From the NCBI GenBank assembly GCA_016702705.1, contig JADJDM010000024.1, forward strand, positions 1 to 64,000: a stretch of 64,000 nucleotides of DNA, written 5' to 3'. The DNA comes from Bacteroidota bacterium. Its GTDB lineage: Bacteria > Bacteroidota > Bacteroidia > B-17B0 > Aurantibacillaceae. A model generated the notes under the pieces. The model was given only the letters and a program-made list of their open reading frames with translations, had not been told where the DNA came from and did no database searches. Both the position numbers and the translations under genes were made by a program. This document shows, piece by piece, positions 35,464 to 45,478 of this stretch; positions within the stretch are counted from its first letter, which is position 1; every line of letters begins with the position of its first letter.

Positions 35464-38400
35464 ATGATTCGTATTTTCATATTATTTTGTTTGTTGTTTT
35501 TAAGCATTGTTTCTTTTTCTCAATCACCTATACTTACAATTAAACCAGGTGGACACACTGCACTTATTAGGTCCATGACGGTTACCAATGATGGTAATTA
35601 TATTGTTGCTGCGGGTGACGATAAGGCAGTTAAAGTATGGAGTTTGCAAACGGGTGAAGTGGTTAAAGAATTTCTAGGGGAAATTGGTTTAGGTTCTGCT
35701 GGAATTATAAGCAGTATTGCCTTATCTCCCGATAATAAATATTTAGCAGTTGGAGGAAGTTTTGCAACCGACATGACTTCTATGAAAGGCGGAGGTGATG
35801 TGCGTATTTATGATTTTAAAACAAAAAAAATAGTTGCCCTATTAACTGATAATGCTTTACCTGTTAATACGCTTGCGTTTTCACCCGATGGTAAATTATT
35901 AGCTACAGGTAACAAGGGAAAAACAATTCGTACTTATAGTATGGATAATTTTAAGTTACAAAAAACAATGGAAGGTCACGAGCGCGAAGTGTGGCACCTT
36001 TGTTTTGCAGGAAATAAAAAAGTAGTTTCTTGTTCGTTGGACGGGACAGTGAAATTATGGAATGCAGAAAAAGGAAAAGAAATCGCTTCACAAAAATTGC
36101 ACACCGGCATGATTACTAGAGTTGCTGCAAGCAAGGACGGGAAAAGAATATACAGTTCAGGTGAAGATAAGCAGATAATAGAATACGATGAAGATTTAAA
36201 AAAACTAACTATTATTAATAGTACACAAATGGTTTCATCATTGACTTTATCGGATGATGGTTTAAAAATGTTGGTAGGAGGTTGGAGCAAACCTTTTTTA
36301 TGCGAAGTGTATTTAAAGAAAAATGATAAGTGGGTTTTAGTTAGTGCTTACAAAGGCCACGACCACACTATTCCTTCTTGCGTTTTTGTAAAAGATAAAA
36401 TGGTTGCAACAGCAGGTGGTTTAAATAATGAAATTCACTGTTGGAATTATCAGGATTATGAAGATGGCAATATTGCATTGGTTCAGCAATCAGCTAAATT
36501 GGTTGGTTACGGTCAACAAATTTGTGCAGTAGGTTTTAAAGATGAAAAAATTGGTTTTGCAGATTATTATTGTTCCGACCAAAGAGGTAAAGCTGATTTA
36601 ACTACTTCCTTTAATTTGTTTACACACGAAGTATTAAAAATTCCTGCGGCAGAAGAAAAATCCTATGGTGATATTATGCTTACGCTGCAAGGAGTTGAGT
36701 TGAAACATGCATATTACGATGAATTTGGTTTAGCTGATGCTATGTTACAATTAGTAAAAGATGGTAAGCCAGTTTTAAGTATTTTAAGAAATGATTTTTC
36801 GGGATTTAATCACGCATCGTACACATTCACCAATCAAACACGAATTGTTTCGGGTGGCACAGGTAACATACACATGTATTCGGGTCGAGGCGATTTGTTG
36901 GGTGAATTTGTTGGGCATGCAGGAGAAGTAATTGCACTATGGGTTTCGCCAGATGGTAAACGAATGATAAGTGGAGGTTACGACCAAACCATGCGCATTT
37001 GGGATTTAACCAAGGTTTCGAATACTGTAAAATTATTGCCTCCCGATAAAATTTTGCCAGCAACAAAAGCAACCTATAAAAAATTATTTCCAAACTTTGA
37101 TATTGAAACAAGTGAAGGAATAGAAAAGATTTACAATGCATTAAGAGACAACGGGGCAATGACAACACTCAGCTGGTTTTTGTGTGAGCCTAGAACATAC
37201 GAGCCAATAGCAAGTGTTTTTATTGGAGCAGATAACGAATGGGTAATGTGGAGCAACGATGGTTATTTTACAAGTTCAAGAAAAGGTTCACGTTATATTG
37301 GTTTTCATGTAAATCAAGGAAGTGATAAGGAAGCAAAATTTTACCCTTTCGAGCAATTCGATTTAAAATTAAACCGCCCAGATATTATTTATGAACGCTT
37401 AGCATTGGGAGATAAGGAATACAGCGAAATGCTTTTAGCCGCGCATAATAAACGGGTAAAAAAAATGGGAATGAAAGAAGAAGATCTTTCTGGTGATATG
37501 CATGTTCCTGAAGTAATTATTGAATCAGAGTCGAAGGAAGTAAATGAGAAAAATTTTCAACTTATTTTTGATGCGGTAGATGAAAAATATGATTTAGATA
37601 GAGTAAATGTTTATGTTAATGATGTTCCAATTTATGGTAAAGATGGAATTTCTTTAAAAGCAAAAGCAATAAAGAAAACCAAGCAAAATCTTTCTATTGA
37701 ATTGCTTCCTGGAAAGAATAAAATACAAGTTTCTGCGCTTAATGTAAAAGGTGTTGAATCGTTGAAAGAAACAATTTCTGTTTTTTACAAAACTGCTGAT
37801 AATAATGAAAAACCAACATTGTACATTGTAACTATAGGAACAAGTAAATATACAGACGCTAACTACAATTTAAATTATGCGGCAAAGGATGCGCAAGATG
37901 TTGCTAAATTGTTTGCAGATGCTAAAGGTGCAAACAGTCCGTATGCAAATGTTGTTACTAAAACCTTGACTAACGAGCAAGTAACGAAAGAAAGTATTAA
38001 GCAATTAAAAACAACTTTGGCAGGTGCAAAGGTAAATGATGTAGTAATGATTTTTGTAGCGGGGCATGGTTTGTTGGATGAGAAGTTTGATTATTATTTC
38101 GCAACGCATAATATCGATTTTAATAAACCTGGAATTAACGGAATTGCTTATGAAGAAATTGAATCATTATTAGACGGAATAAAAGCAATTAAAAAAATGT
38201 TATTCATGGATACTTGTCATAGCGGTGAAGTTGATAAGGATGATGTAGTGGCAGTTGCAAATACCGAAACAGAACAAGGCAATGTAATGTTTAGAGCAGT
38301 TGGTGCAACAGTAAAAGAAAAAAGCGCAAGTCTTAAAAAAACATCGGAGTTAATGAAAGAGATGTTCACTGATTTAAGAAGAGGAACAGGAGCAACAATT

Positions 38401-38640
38401 ATAAGCAGCGCAGGTGGAGCCGAGTTTGCAATGGAAAGTGCCGATTGGAAAAACGGATTGTTTACTTATTGTATGTTACACGGGTTAAAAGATAAAGCAG
38501 CTGATTTAAACAAAGATGGCGAAGTATGGTTGTCTGAATTACAAAATTATTTAACCGAAGAGGTTCGTAAACTAAGCAAAGGAAAACAAGTTCCTACAGC
38601 AAGGTCGGAGAATTTGGTGTTGGATTATCGTGTTTGGTAA
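35464..38640 (+). CDS. Secreted WD40-caspase protein
   Basis: A signal peptide (cleavage near VSFS) is followed by WD40 repeats over about residues 25-510 (DGTVKLWNAEKG, SGGYDQTMRIWDL). A linker follows, then a beta-sandwich-like segment (about 660-770) and a C14 caspase-like domain (about 785-1058). The His-Cys dyad is visible as H868 (VAGHG) and C918 (MDTCHSG). Bacterial proteins of this kind are orthocaspases, many with Arg/Lys specificity, and few have known roles. The signal peptide predicts action outside the cytoplasm, and no T9SS domain is seen. It seems to be transcribed alone. Confidence 0.88.
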   Translation: MIRIFILFCLLFLSIVSFSQSPILTIKPGGHTALIRSMTVTNDGNYIVAAGDDKAVKVWSLQTGEVVKEFLGEIGLGSAGIISSIALSPDNKYLAVGGSFATDMTSMKGGGDVRIYDFKTKKIVALLTDNALPVNTLAFSPDGKLLATGNKGKTIRTYSMDNFKLQKTMEGHEREVWHLCFAGNKKVVSCSLDGTVKLWNAEKGKEIASQKLHTGMITRVAASKDGKRIYSSGEDKQIIEYDEDLKKLTIINSTQMVSSLTLSDDGLKMLVGGWSKPFLCEVYLKKNDKWVLVSAYKGHDHTIPSCVFVKDKMVATAGGLNNEIHCWNYQDYEDGNIALVQQSAKLVGYGQQICAVGFKDEKIGFADYYCSDQRGKADLTTSFNLFTHEVLKIPAAEEKSYGDIMLTLQGVELKHAYYDEFGLADAMLQLVKDGKPVLSILRNDFSGFNHASYTFTNQTRIVSGGTGNIHMYSGRGDLLGEFVGHAGEVIALWVSPDGKRMISGGYDQTMRIWDLTKVSNTVKLLPPDKILPATKATYKKLFPNFDIETSEGIEKIYNALRDNGAMTTLSWFLCEPRTYEPIASVFIGADNEWVMWSNDGYFTSSRKGSRYIGFHVNQGSDKEAKFYPFEQFDLKLNRPDIIYERLALGDKEYSEMLLAAHNKRVKKMGMKEEDLSGDMHVPEVIIESESKEVNEKNFQLIFDAVDEKYDLDRVNVYVNDVPIYGKDGISLKAKAIKKTKQNLSIELLPGKNKIQVSALNVKGVESLKETISVFYKTADNNEKPTLYIVTIGTSKYTDANYNLNYAAKDAQDVAKLFADAKGANSPYANVVTKTLTNEQVTKESIKQLKTTLAGAKVNDVVMIFVAGHGLLDEKFDYYFATHNIDFNKPGINGIAYEEIESLLDGIKAIKKMLFMDTCHSGEVDKDDVVAVANTETEQGNVMFRAVGATVKEKSASLKKTSELMKEMFTDLRRGTGATIISSAGGAEFAMESADWKNGLFTYCMLHGLKDKAADLNKDGEVWLSELQNYLTEEVRKLSKGKQVPTARSENLVLDYRVW

Positions 38641-38641
38641 T

Positions 38642-38715
38642 TAGTTTATTGTGTAAGTGGTTCATTGAGTTTATTAACTGATGAACCTAATAAACTATTC
38701 AACCAATAAACTATC
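38642..38715. repeat. Intergenic repeat, copy 2
   Basis: This 74-bp copy of the element at 4512-4581 fills the space between the converging caspase and yciH genes. The ends TAGTTTATTG (38642-38651) and CAATAAACTA (38704-38713) are complementary, and inner words AGTTTATT/AATAAACT and GGTTCA/TGAACC also pair. It may act as the local terminator. Confidence 0.6.
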
Positions 38716-39055
38716 ATCCTCCCGCTTTCTTCGCTTTATACCCAGCTTTAGTAAGTATGTCAACAATCTTATCTCTGTGTTCGCCTTGAATAAGAATTTC
38801 TCCTTCTTTCACTGTACCACCAACGCCGCATTTTTGTTTTAGCATTTTGCCAAGTGATTCCAAGTCTTCATCCTTTCCAATAAAGCCATTTACTCTACTT
38901 AGCATTTTTCCACCACCTAATCTATCTAAATATACTTTTAGATTTTGTTGAGCAGGAGCAAGTGTTTCCAAATCATCATTGTCTTCCGATTCGTAACTAA
39001 AATTTGGATTTGTGCTATACACAATGTCTTTTTTGTTTTTATCTTTTTTACTCAT
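38714..39055 (-). CDS. yciH: SUI1/eIF1-like translation factor YciH
   Basis: This 113-aa protein has a charged N-terminus and a C-terminal SUI1 fold (about residues 38-113) with the family motifs KVYLDRLGGGK, DEDLESLGKMLKQKCGVGGTVKEGEILIQGEHRDKI and GYKAKKAGG. Bacterial YciH resembles eukaryotic eIF1 and can influence start-codon fidelity. It overlaps the TPR gene upstream by eight bases, so translation is probably coupled, though no functional link is apparent. Confidence 0.9.
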   Translation of the reverse strand: MSKKDKNKKDIVYSTNPNFSYESEDNDDLETLAPAQQNLKVYLDRLGGGKMLSRVNGFIGKDEDLESLGKMLKQKCGVGGTVKEGEILIQGEHRDKIVDILTKAGYKAKKAGG

Positions 39056-40190
39056 TTTTTCTTTTGTAAAGTAATAAAGCGGCCATTAATAAAAATACAC
39101 ATAGAACGCCAATCAAGTATTTTAGTGTGTAGTTTTCTGATTTTAATTTATCAATGCTGATTTTGTCTTCTATATTGTTTTGTGTTGTAACACTTGTTTC
39201 CTCTTCATCTGTTTCAGCTAATAAGGCATCTTTTTGCTTATAGTAAAGAGATTGATAAACGTAGGCAGAATCAAATCTTTGTTCTTGCACATAAATATCT
39301 TTCAAAAAATTGTAGATAGATAAATTTCCTTCGGCATACTCATTTTGTTCGCTTATTAATTTTGCTTTGTATAAAAGACCTTTAGCTTTTTGTAAATCTT
39401 TTAATTCAAAAGCCACAGAGGCAATGTTGTTGTAGCTATCTACAATGTCTATTTCATTGCCCATTAATTCTCTTAACTCAAATGCATCTTCATAATAAGC
39501 GAGTGCTTCAGGGTAATTTTTTTCTGCTTCATAAATTGCACCGATGTTATTATAACAAAATGCTTGTAATTCGTGGTCGCTAAGTTTTTCGCCAATTGCT
39601 AAGGATTGGGTGAAATATTTTTTTGCTACATCAAACTGTTTAGCTTCAAATTTTAAAATACCTAAATTATTTAATGTAATTGATTTTTGTTTTAAGTTGT
39701 TCAACTCATTAAACAATTGTAATGCTTTTAAGTAAGAGCTTTCTGCTTCTTGTTTTTTGTTCATGTCGCTGAGTACATTGCCCAGATTTTGGCGACTAAA
39801 AGCAATTCCTTCTTTATCGTTTAGTTGTTCTCTAATTTCTAATGCTTTTGTATGGAACGCAAGAGCCTTTTCTAATTTCCCCGATCTGAAATTTAAAACT
39901 CCCAATAAATTATTTGATTTAGCAATTAAAATTGGTTTGCCTAAATTTTTTGCGGCTTCAGCACAAGCATTTGCAAACGTAAAGGCGTCTGTCATATCAT
40001 ATGTGCGAGCAGCAAAACCTTTATTATAAAGTTCCATTACTTTGCTCGAGTCATCGGGCAATTGTGCATAATAGTTATCTAGTAAGCTATCTGCATTTTC
40101 GTTGGATTGTGCCTGCACAAAATGAAAAGTGCTACTGATAACTATCAGAATTAGTAATAAGCTTTTATTTAATTCACTTAAAAGGCGCAT
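39048..40190 (-). CDS. TPR protein with C-terminal membrane anchor
   Basis: A signal peptide follows the ATG at 40190 (MRLLSELNKSLLLILIVISS...VQAQ). The TTG at 40205 would only add five residues. About six tetratricopeptide repeats (residues 60-310) have patterns such as AFCYNNIGAIYEAEKNYPEALAYYEDA. A single membrane helix (YLIGVLCVFLLMAALLLY) near the C-terminus leaves a short basic tail. This is the sensor half of many Bacteroidota TPR histidine kinases or regulators, but no signalling domain follows. Function unknown. Confidence 0.8.
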   Translation of the reverse strand: MRLLSELNKSLLLILIVISSTFHFVQAQSNENADSLLDNYYAQLPDDSSKVMELYNKGFAARTYDMTDAFTFANACAEAAKNLGKPILIAKSNNLLGVLNFRSGKLEKALAFHTKALEIREQLNDKEGIAFSRQNLGNVLSDMNKKQEAESSYLKALQLFNELNNLKQKSITLNNLGILKFEAKQFDVAKKYFTQSLAIGEKLSDHELQAFCYNNIGAIYEAEKNYPEALAYYEDAFELRELMGNEIDIVDSYNNIASVAFELKDLQKAKGLLYKAKLISEQNEYAEGNLSIYNFLKDIYVQEQRFDSAYVYQSLYYKQKDALLAETDEEETSVTTQNNIEDKISIDKLKSENYTLKYLIGVLCVFLLMAALLLYKRKNE

Positions 40191-40207
40191 CGTTTCACAA
40201 AACAAGT

Positions 40208-40215
40208 CAAAAGTA
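40208..40215 (-). promoter_or_regulatory. Candidate -7 box upstream of the TPR gene
   Basis: The minus strand reads TACTTTTG (TAnnTTTG) 18 bases before the ATG at 40190. No -33 element is evident. Confidence 0.4.
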
Positions 40216-40314
40216 TTGATTTTTTTGAGTTTTGATAATTTGTTAATTATTTAATTGCTCACATCCTTTCAAACATCGTAATTTTAGGTTCTTAATTTAA
40301 CATCCCAAACACAT

Positions 40315-40968
40315 ATGAAATTTTTTATTGATACAGCTAACTTGGCTCAAATTAAAGAAGCACAAGAATTAGGTATTTTAGATGGTGTAACAACCAATCC
40401 TTCATTAATGGCTAAAGAAGGAATTAAAGGCAAAGGACCAGTTCTTAAACATTATGTAGATATCTGCAATATTGTTGATGGAGATGTAAGTGCTGAAGTT
40501 ATTTCAACTGATTATGAAGGAATGGTAAAAGAAGGTGAAGAGCTTGCTGCTTTACATGATCAAATCGTTGTTAAAATTCCTATGATTAAAGAAGGTATTA
40601 AAGCAATCAAATATTTCTCAAACAAAGGAATTCGTACAAATTGTACTTTGGTATTTTCAGCGGGGCAAGCATTGTTAGCTGCAAAAGCTGGAGCAACATA
40701 TGTTTCCCCATTTATCGGTCGTTTAGATGATGTTAGTACAGATGGTTTAGCTTTAATTGAAGATATTCGTTTAATTTTTGATAACTATGGTTATGAAACT
40801 GAAATCTTAGCTGCATCTATTCGTCACCCAATGCATATTATTGAGTGTGCTAAAATTGGCGCTGACGTTATGACTGGACCACTTTCTGCAATTATTGCTT
40901 TGGCTAAACATCCTTTAACGGATACAGGTTTAGCAACATTTTTAGAAGACGCGAAAAAATTCGCTTAA
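40315..40968 (+). CDS. fsa: Fructose-6-phosphate aldolase / small transaldolase
   Basis: A class I aldolase of the TalC/MipB subfamily, 217 aa. The Schiff-base lysine is K87 in IVVKIPM. The family blocks MKFFIDTANLAQIKEA, GVTTNPSLMAKEG, NCTLVFSAGQALLAAKAGATYVSPFIGRLDD and AASIRHPMHI are all present. It links dihydroxyacetone-type C3 transfer with fructose 6-phosphate or sedoheptulose 7-phosphate. The sequence does not settle whether aldolase or transaldolase activity dominates. It precedes eno, with a long AT-rich inverted-repeat element between them. Confidence 0.9.
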   Translation: MKFFIDTANLAQIKEAQELGILDGVTTNPSLMAKEGIKGKGPVLKHYVDICNIVDGDVSAEVISTDYEGMVKEGEELAALHDQIVVKIPMIKEGIKAIKYFSNKGIRTNCTLVFSAGQALLAAKAGATYVSPFIGRLDDVSTDGLALIEDIRLIFDNYGYETEILAASIRHPMHIIECAKIGADVMTGPLSAIIALAKHPLTDTGLATFLEDAKKFA

Positions 40969-40979
40969 ACTAATTTGAT

Positions 40980-41052
40980 AATGAATTAATTTGAAGATTT
41001 GAAAATTATTTCTCTTTCACTTTCAAATTAATTCATTTTCAAATTTTCAAAT
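40980..41052 (+). repeat. Interleaved AT-rich inverted repeats (A-B-A'-B'), copy 1
   Basis: Arm A AATGAATTAATTTGAA (40980-40995) pairs with 41022-41037, and arm B ATTTGAAAATT (40997-41007) pairs with 41042-41052. The arms interleave, so two stems compete or form a pseudoknot. A homologous arrangement lies at 62023-62081. It sits between fsa and eno. Confidence 0.55.
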
Positions 41053-41081
41053 AAAAGAGTAACAAAAAACAATTTATAATT

Positions 41082-42374
41082 ATGTCATATATCTTAACAA
41101 TAAACGCTCGTCAAATACTAGATAGTCGTGGAAACCCTACTGTAGAAGTAGATGTGTACACAGATAGCGGTATTATGGGTAGAGCAGCAGTGCCAAGTGG
41201 CGCTTCAACAGGAACTCACGAAGCAGTTGAGTTGCGTGATAACGATAAAACTCAGTACATGGGAAAAAGCGTTTATCAAGCAGTTGAAAACATCAATTCC
41301 ATTTTGCGTGAGCAATTAAAAGGAATGTACATTTTCGATCAAAATGGTATCGATAAAAAAATGTTAGAAATTGATGGCACTCCAAACAAAGCTAAGTTAG
41401 GTGCTAACGCAATTTTAGGTGTTTCATTAGCTGTTGCAAAAGCCGCAGCAGAAGAGGCTCGTCAACCATTATTCAGATACATTGGTGGTGTAAATGCAAA
41501 TTTACTTCCTATACCAATGATGAACATTTTAAATGGTGGTGCGCATGCTGATAATGGAATCGATTTCCAAGAATTCATGGTAATGCCAGTTGGCGCTCCA
41601 AGTTTTTCTGAAGCATTAAGAATGGGAACGGAAGTTTTCCATCATTTAAAAGCAGTGTTAAAGAAACAAGGTTTATCAACTAACGTTGGTGATGAAGGTG
41701 GATTTGCACCCAACATTAAATCAAATGAAGAAGCTTTAAAATGTGTATTGCAAGCAATCGAATCTGCAGGCTACCGTCCGGGTGAAGATATTTATATTGC
41801 AATGGATGCTGCTGCATCCGAATTTTATGATGCAAAAGAAAATGCTTACGTGTTTAAAAAATCAACAGGAGATAAATTAACTTCTTCTCAAATGGTTGAT
41901 TTTTGGGCTGATTGGAGCAAGCGTTACCCAATTTTATCTATCGAAGATGGATTTGGAGAAGATGATTGGGATGGTTGGAAACAAGTAACAGACAGAATTG
42001 GAAAAACAGTTCAGTTAGTTGGTGATGATTTATTTGTTACAAACGAAACTCGTTTAGCTAAAGGTATTGAAACTGGTGTTGCCAATTCAATCTTAGTTAA
42101 GGTAAATCAAATTGGTTCTTTAACTGAAACAATTAATGCAGTTCAAATGGCACAAACAAATAGTTATACATCTGTAATGAGCCACCGTTCAGGTGAAACA
42201 GAAGATACTACTATTGCTGATTTAGCTGTTGCATTACGTTGCGGGCAAATTAAAACTGGTTCTGCAAGTCGTAGTGATAGAATTGCAAAATATAATCAAC
42301 TATTAAGAATTGAAGAGCAGTTAGGTGAAAGCGCTCAATATCTTGGAAAAGATTTTAAGTTTTTGAAGAAGTAG
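41082..42374 (+). CDS. eno: Enolase
   Basis: It converts 2-phosphoglycerate to phosphoenolpyruvate in glycolysis. The protein is 430 aa, the normal length. The signature ILVKVNQIGSLTET contains the catalytic-base lysine K340, and SHRSGETEDTTIADLAVAL, GDEGGFAP and SIEDGFGEDDW carry the metal- and substrate-binding residues. The start is the expected MSYILTINARQILDSRGNPT. A strong terminator follows 18 bases after the stop. Confidence 0.97.
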   Translation: MSYILTINARQILDSRGNPTVEVDVYTDSGIMGRAAVPSGASTGTHEAVELRDNDKTQYMGKSVYQAVENINSILREQLKGMYIFDQNGIDKKMLEIDGTPNKAKLGANAILGVSLAVAKAAAEEARQPLFRYIGGVNANLLPIPMMNILNGGAHADNGIDFQEFMVMPVGAPSFSEALRMGTEVFHHLKAVLKKQGLSTNVGDEGGFAPNIKSNEEALKCVLQAIESAGYRPGEDIYIAMDAAASEFYDAKENAYVFKKSTGDKLTSSQMVDFWADWSKRYPILSIEDGFGEDDWDGWKQVTDRIGKTVQLVGDDLFVTNETRLAKGIETGVANSILVKVNQIGSLTETINAVQMAQTNSYTSVMSHRSGETEDTTIADLAVALRCGQIKTGSASRSDRIAKYNQLLRIEEQLGESAQYLGKDFKFLKK

Positions 42375-42392
42375 AATAACTTGATGAATTGG

Positions 42393-42421
42393 AATCCCCC
42401 CGAGTACTCGGGGGGATTTTT
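42393..42421 (+). terminator. Strong terminator after eno
   Basis: AATCCCCCCGAGT and ACTCGGGGGGATT are perfectly complementary and adjacent, followed by T5. Confidence 0.9.
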
Positions 42422-42556
42422 GTTTAATAGAAGATTCTGTTTTAGAATTAGCAGTGTATTGACCTTATATTTAATCAAATGTGTTGATTTTCAATTAAAT
42501 ATTTTATCTTTATATGCTTATTTAGAATCCTTTTAATATACTAGCACGCTTTAAAA

Positions 42557-45472
42557 ATGAAAAAATATTTACTCTTAATCTTTGCGTTTCTTTTTATCGG
42601 AATAACAACTAAGGCACAAGTTTGTTTTGTAACTCATGTTGATTATTCGGCTGGTAGTCAACCTTACCAAATAGTTACAGATGATTTTAATAAAGATGGT
42701 AATTTAGATTTAGCTTACCCAAACATGGGGGATAACAATATTTCGGTTTCTTTTGGCGATGGTAATGGAGTTTTTGCTACACCAACTAATTATGCAACTA
42801 GTACCTATACGCAGGCTATTGGTTCAGGAAATTTTAATGCAGATGTTTTTCCAGATATAGTATATACTACTGATGGCAATGTTTACGTGATGTTGAATAA
42901 TGGTTCGGGTGGCTTTGGAGCTCCAACAATGTATATAAGTAACAGCGGACCAATGGACCTTGCAAGTGGTGATTTTAATGGAGATGGTTTTACAGATATT
43001 GTTTCTGCAAACCAGGCTACTGGAAACATTGCTTTGTTTTTAGGAAACGGCGCAGGTGTTTTTGGTACTGCAATTAATTTTACTACAGATGCAGGCCCCA
43101 TAGCACTTATTTGCGACTATATTAATAACGATGTTTTTCTTGATGTTGTTGTTTGTAATGTAAGTGCAAATAATATTTCTGTATTATTAGGAGATGGTGT
43201 TGGTGGATTTGCAACAAGTGTTAATTATGCTGTTAATGCAAGTGGCCCAACGGATATTGCGGCTGCGGATTTTGACTTGGATGGTGATAAAGATATTGTT
43301 GTTGGATATCAGAACTCTAATGTAATTTCTGTATTACTAAATAATGGTGCAGGTGTTTATAGTGGTGTTGCTTCATATCCAACTGGAATTCCGAATAATA
43401 ATATGAGTAGCATTGTGACTAAAGACTTTAACTCAGACGGCAAGCCAGATGTGGTTGTAAACATAGAATACACCAATCTAATAGCCGTTTTTTTAGGAGA
43501 TGGTTTAGGTGCTTTTGGAACCGCAGTAACTTTTGGAACCGATATCGCTCCTCGTTTTCTTTGTTCGGGTGACTTTAATAATGATGGTAGGTTTGATATA
43601 GCAACATCTAATTATAATTCTAATTCAGTTTCCGTTTTATTAAATAACCCTGTTCCAGTTGTTCAAGCTTCTGCTACTGATACTTTAGTGTGCTTAGGGC
43701 AAAGTATTACACTTAATGGTATTGGAGGAACTACCTATACTTGGACCCCACAATATATTCCTGGCTTTAATACTCTTAATGGAGTTCCTTTTCCACCTGA
43801 AATAGGAGTTATTACCTATACAGTTAGTAGTAGTGTAAATGGATGTATAGATACTGATACATTGACAATAACTACAGTGACTAATCCTACTCTTAATCTC
43901 CCTGGATTTTACATTGCCGTTTGTGAAGGTGATTCAGCAGTATTAAATGCAACGGGGAACGCTGCTTCATACACTTGGACAAATGGTGTAATAAATAATG
44001 TACCATTTATGCCAACTCTGTCATTTCAAACTTTTTCTGTTACAGCCACTTCTACTTATGGTTGCCAAGTTTCAAGTCAGATGAATGTTCAAATAATGGA
44101 TAACCCAACTGCATCCATAACCACACCATCTTACCAGCCATGCATCGGAACTGATTTTTTATTAACTTCCAATAGTTCACCTCTTTCAGGAAACGGTAAC
44201 ACTTACATTTGGACAGGCCCAACAAATGGCACTCCTGCAGGAAGCAGTCCAAGTTCAAATACTACTCTAATAACTTCATCTGGTACTTATACTTTAACGT
44301 TTGTACATGATTATATGGGTTGTTATGATACTGCAACAGTTACAATTAATTTTAATCCGCTTCCTGTTGTAAATGCAAATGCAAGCGTTACTTATACTTG
44401 TGCAAATGATCAAATTACATTATATGGTAGTGGTAATGCTACTTCATATAATTGGAGCAATGGTGTTTTTGATAATAGTCCTTTTAATATTAGTACCACA
44501 ACTAATTATACTGTAACCGGAATAGATACAAATACAGGCTGTTATGATACTGCTCAAATACAAGTTAATACTACAAGTATTGTTGCTCCTAACTTATGCA
44601 TGGTAACGGTTGATGACCCAGGAAATAATAATGTTATTTATTGGGATAAAACGTTGTATTCGGGAGTTGATACATTTCTTGTTTATAGAGAAATTACAAA
44701 TGGAAATTACCAAGTTATAGGAAGAGTTCCTTATGATTCTTTGAGTCAGTTTGTAGATACAGTTAGGTTTCAGTATTTTCCAAGTACTGGCGATCCAAGA
44801 TCTTCATCCTTTAGATACAAACTTGCAATCATGGATACTTGTGGAAACGTTGGTCCTTTAAGTCCTTATCATGCAACTATGTTTTTGCAAGATCAATTAA
44901 ATGGTAATTTTAATTGGACTCACTACCAAATTGAGGGTCTAAATACAGCATCTGATCCTGTGCCTCAGCTTTCTTATTATTTAATGTTGAGGGATAATAA
45001 TTTGGATGGTATTTATGAAACTACAATTGGTGGCACATCAAGTGATTTTGCAACTGATCCACAATACTTTTCCTTCAACACAACTGCTGATTGGAGAATT
45101 GAAACTGTTTGGTCAATTTCCTGCAATCCAACGTTGAGATTGAGCGAAAATAATGATTTACAAACGGTAATTGTAAGGTCTAAATCTAACATTAAAAATA
45201 ATCGTACGGTTGGGATTAAAGACAATGAGAATCATGAATCAGTGCTTAAAGTTTATCCAAATCCGGCAAGTACGATTCTAAATGTAGAATTAGAAATTAA
45301 AAATGAATCTGCATCAATTACAATCGAAAACATGTTGGGACAAGTTGTTTACACAAAACAAACAACTCAACAATTCAATCAACTTAGTACTTCTACACTT
45401 GTAAGTGGTGTTTATTTTGTTAAGCTAAGTTTTGATAATAAAGTGTACGTGGGAAAAATAATTATTGAATAG
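42557..45472 (+). CDS. FG-GAP/VCBS and Ig-like surface protein with T9SS type A domain
   Basis: A signal peptide (cleavage near TKA) is followed by about seven FG-GAP/VCBS repeats (residues 30-370) with Ca-binding-like DFNxDGxxD motifs. Ig-like domains follow (about 375-670), then a fibronectin-like segment. The C-terminus is a type A sorting domain (VYPNPASTILNVE...GVYFVKL...VGKIIIE). The product is probably exported by the T9SS and bound to the surface. The next gene, six bases downstream, is a full-length paralogue. A weak promoter (TTG at 42484, TATCTTTA at 42505-42512) lies upstream. Ligand unknown. Confidence 0.85.
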   Translation: MKKYLLLIFAFLFIGITTKAQVCFVTHVDYSAGSQPYQIVTDDFNKDGNLDLAYPNMGDNNISVSFGDGNGVFATPTNYATSTYTQAIGSGNFNADVFPDIVYTTDGNVYVMLNNGSGGFGAPTMYISNSGPMDLASGDFNGDGFTDIVSANQATGNIALFLGNGAGVFGTAINFTTDAGPIALICDYINNDVFLDVVVCNVSANNISVLLGDGVGGFATSVNYAVNASGPTDIAAADFDLDGDKDIVVGYQNSNVISVLLNNGAGVYSGVASYPTGIPNNNMSSIVTKDFNSDGKPDVVVNIEYTNLIAVFLGDGLGAFGTAVTFGTDIAPRFLCSGDFNNDGRFDIATSNYNSNSVSVLLNNPVPVVQASATDTLVCLGQSITLNGIGGTTYTWTPQYIPGFNTLNGVPFPPEIGVITYTVSSSVNGCIDTDTLTITTVTNPTLNLPGFYIAVCEGDSAVLNATGNAASYTWTNGVINNVPFMPTLSFQTFSVTATSTYGCQVSSQMNVQIMDNPTASITTPSYQPCIGTDFLLTSNSSPLSGNGNTYIWTGPTNGTPAGSSPSSNTTLITSSGTYTLTFVHDYMGCYDTATVTINFNPLPVVNANASVTYTCANDQITLYGSGNATSYNWSNGVFDNSPFNISTTTNYTVTGIDTNTGCYDTAQIQVNTTSIVAPNLCMVTVDDPGNNNVIYWDKTLYSGVDTFLVYREITNGNYQVIGRVPYDSLSQFVDTVRFQYFPSTGDPRSSSFRYKLAIMDTCGNVGPLSPYHATMFLQDQLNGNFNWTHYQIEGLNTASDPVPQLSYYLMLRDNNLDGIYETTIGGTSSDFATDPQYFSFNTTADWRIETVWSISCNPTLRLSENNDLQTVIVRSKSNIKNNRTVGIKDNENHESVLKVYPNPASTILNVELEIKNESASITIENMLGQVVYTKQTTQQFNQLSTSTLVSGVYFVKLSFDNKVYVGKIIIE

Positions 45473-45478
45473 AAAGTA

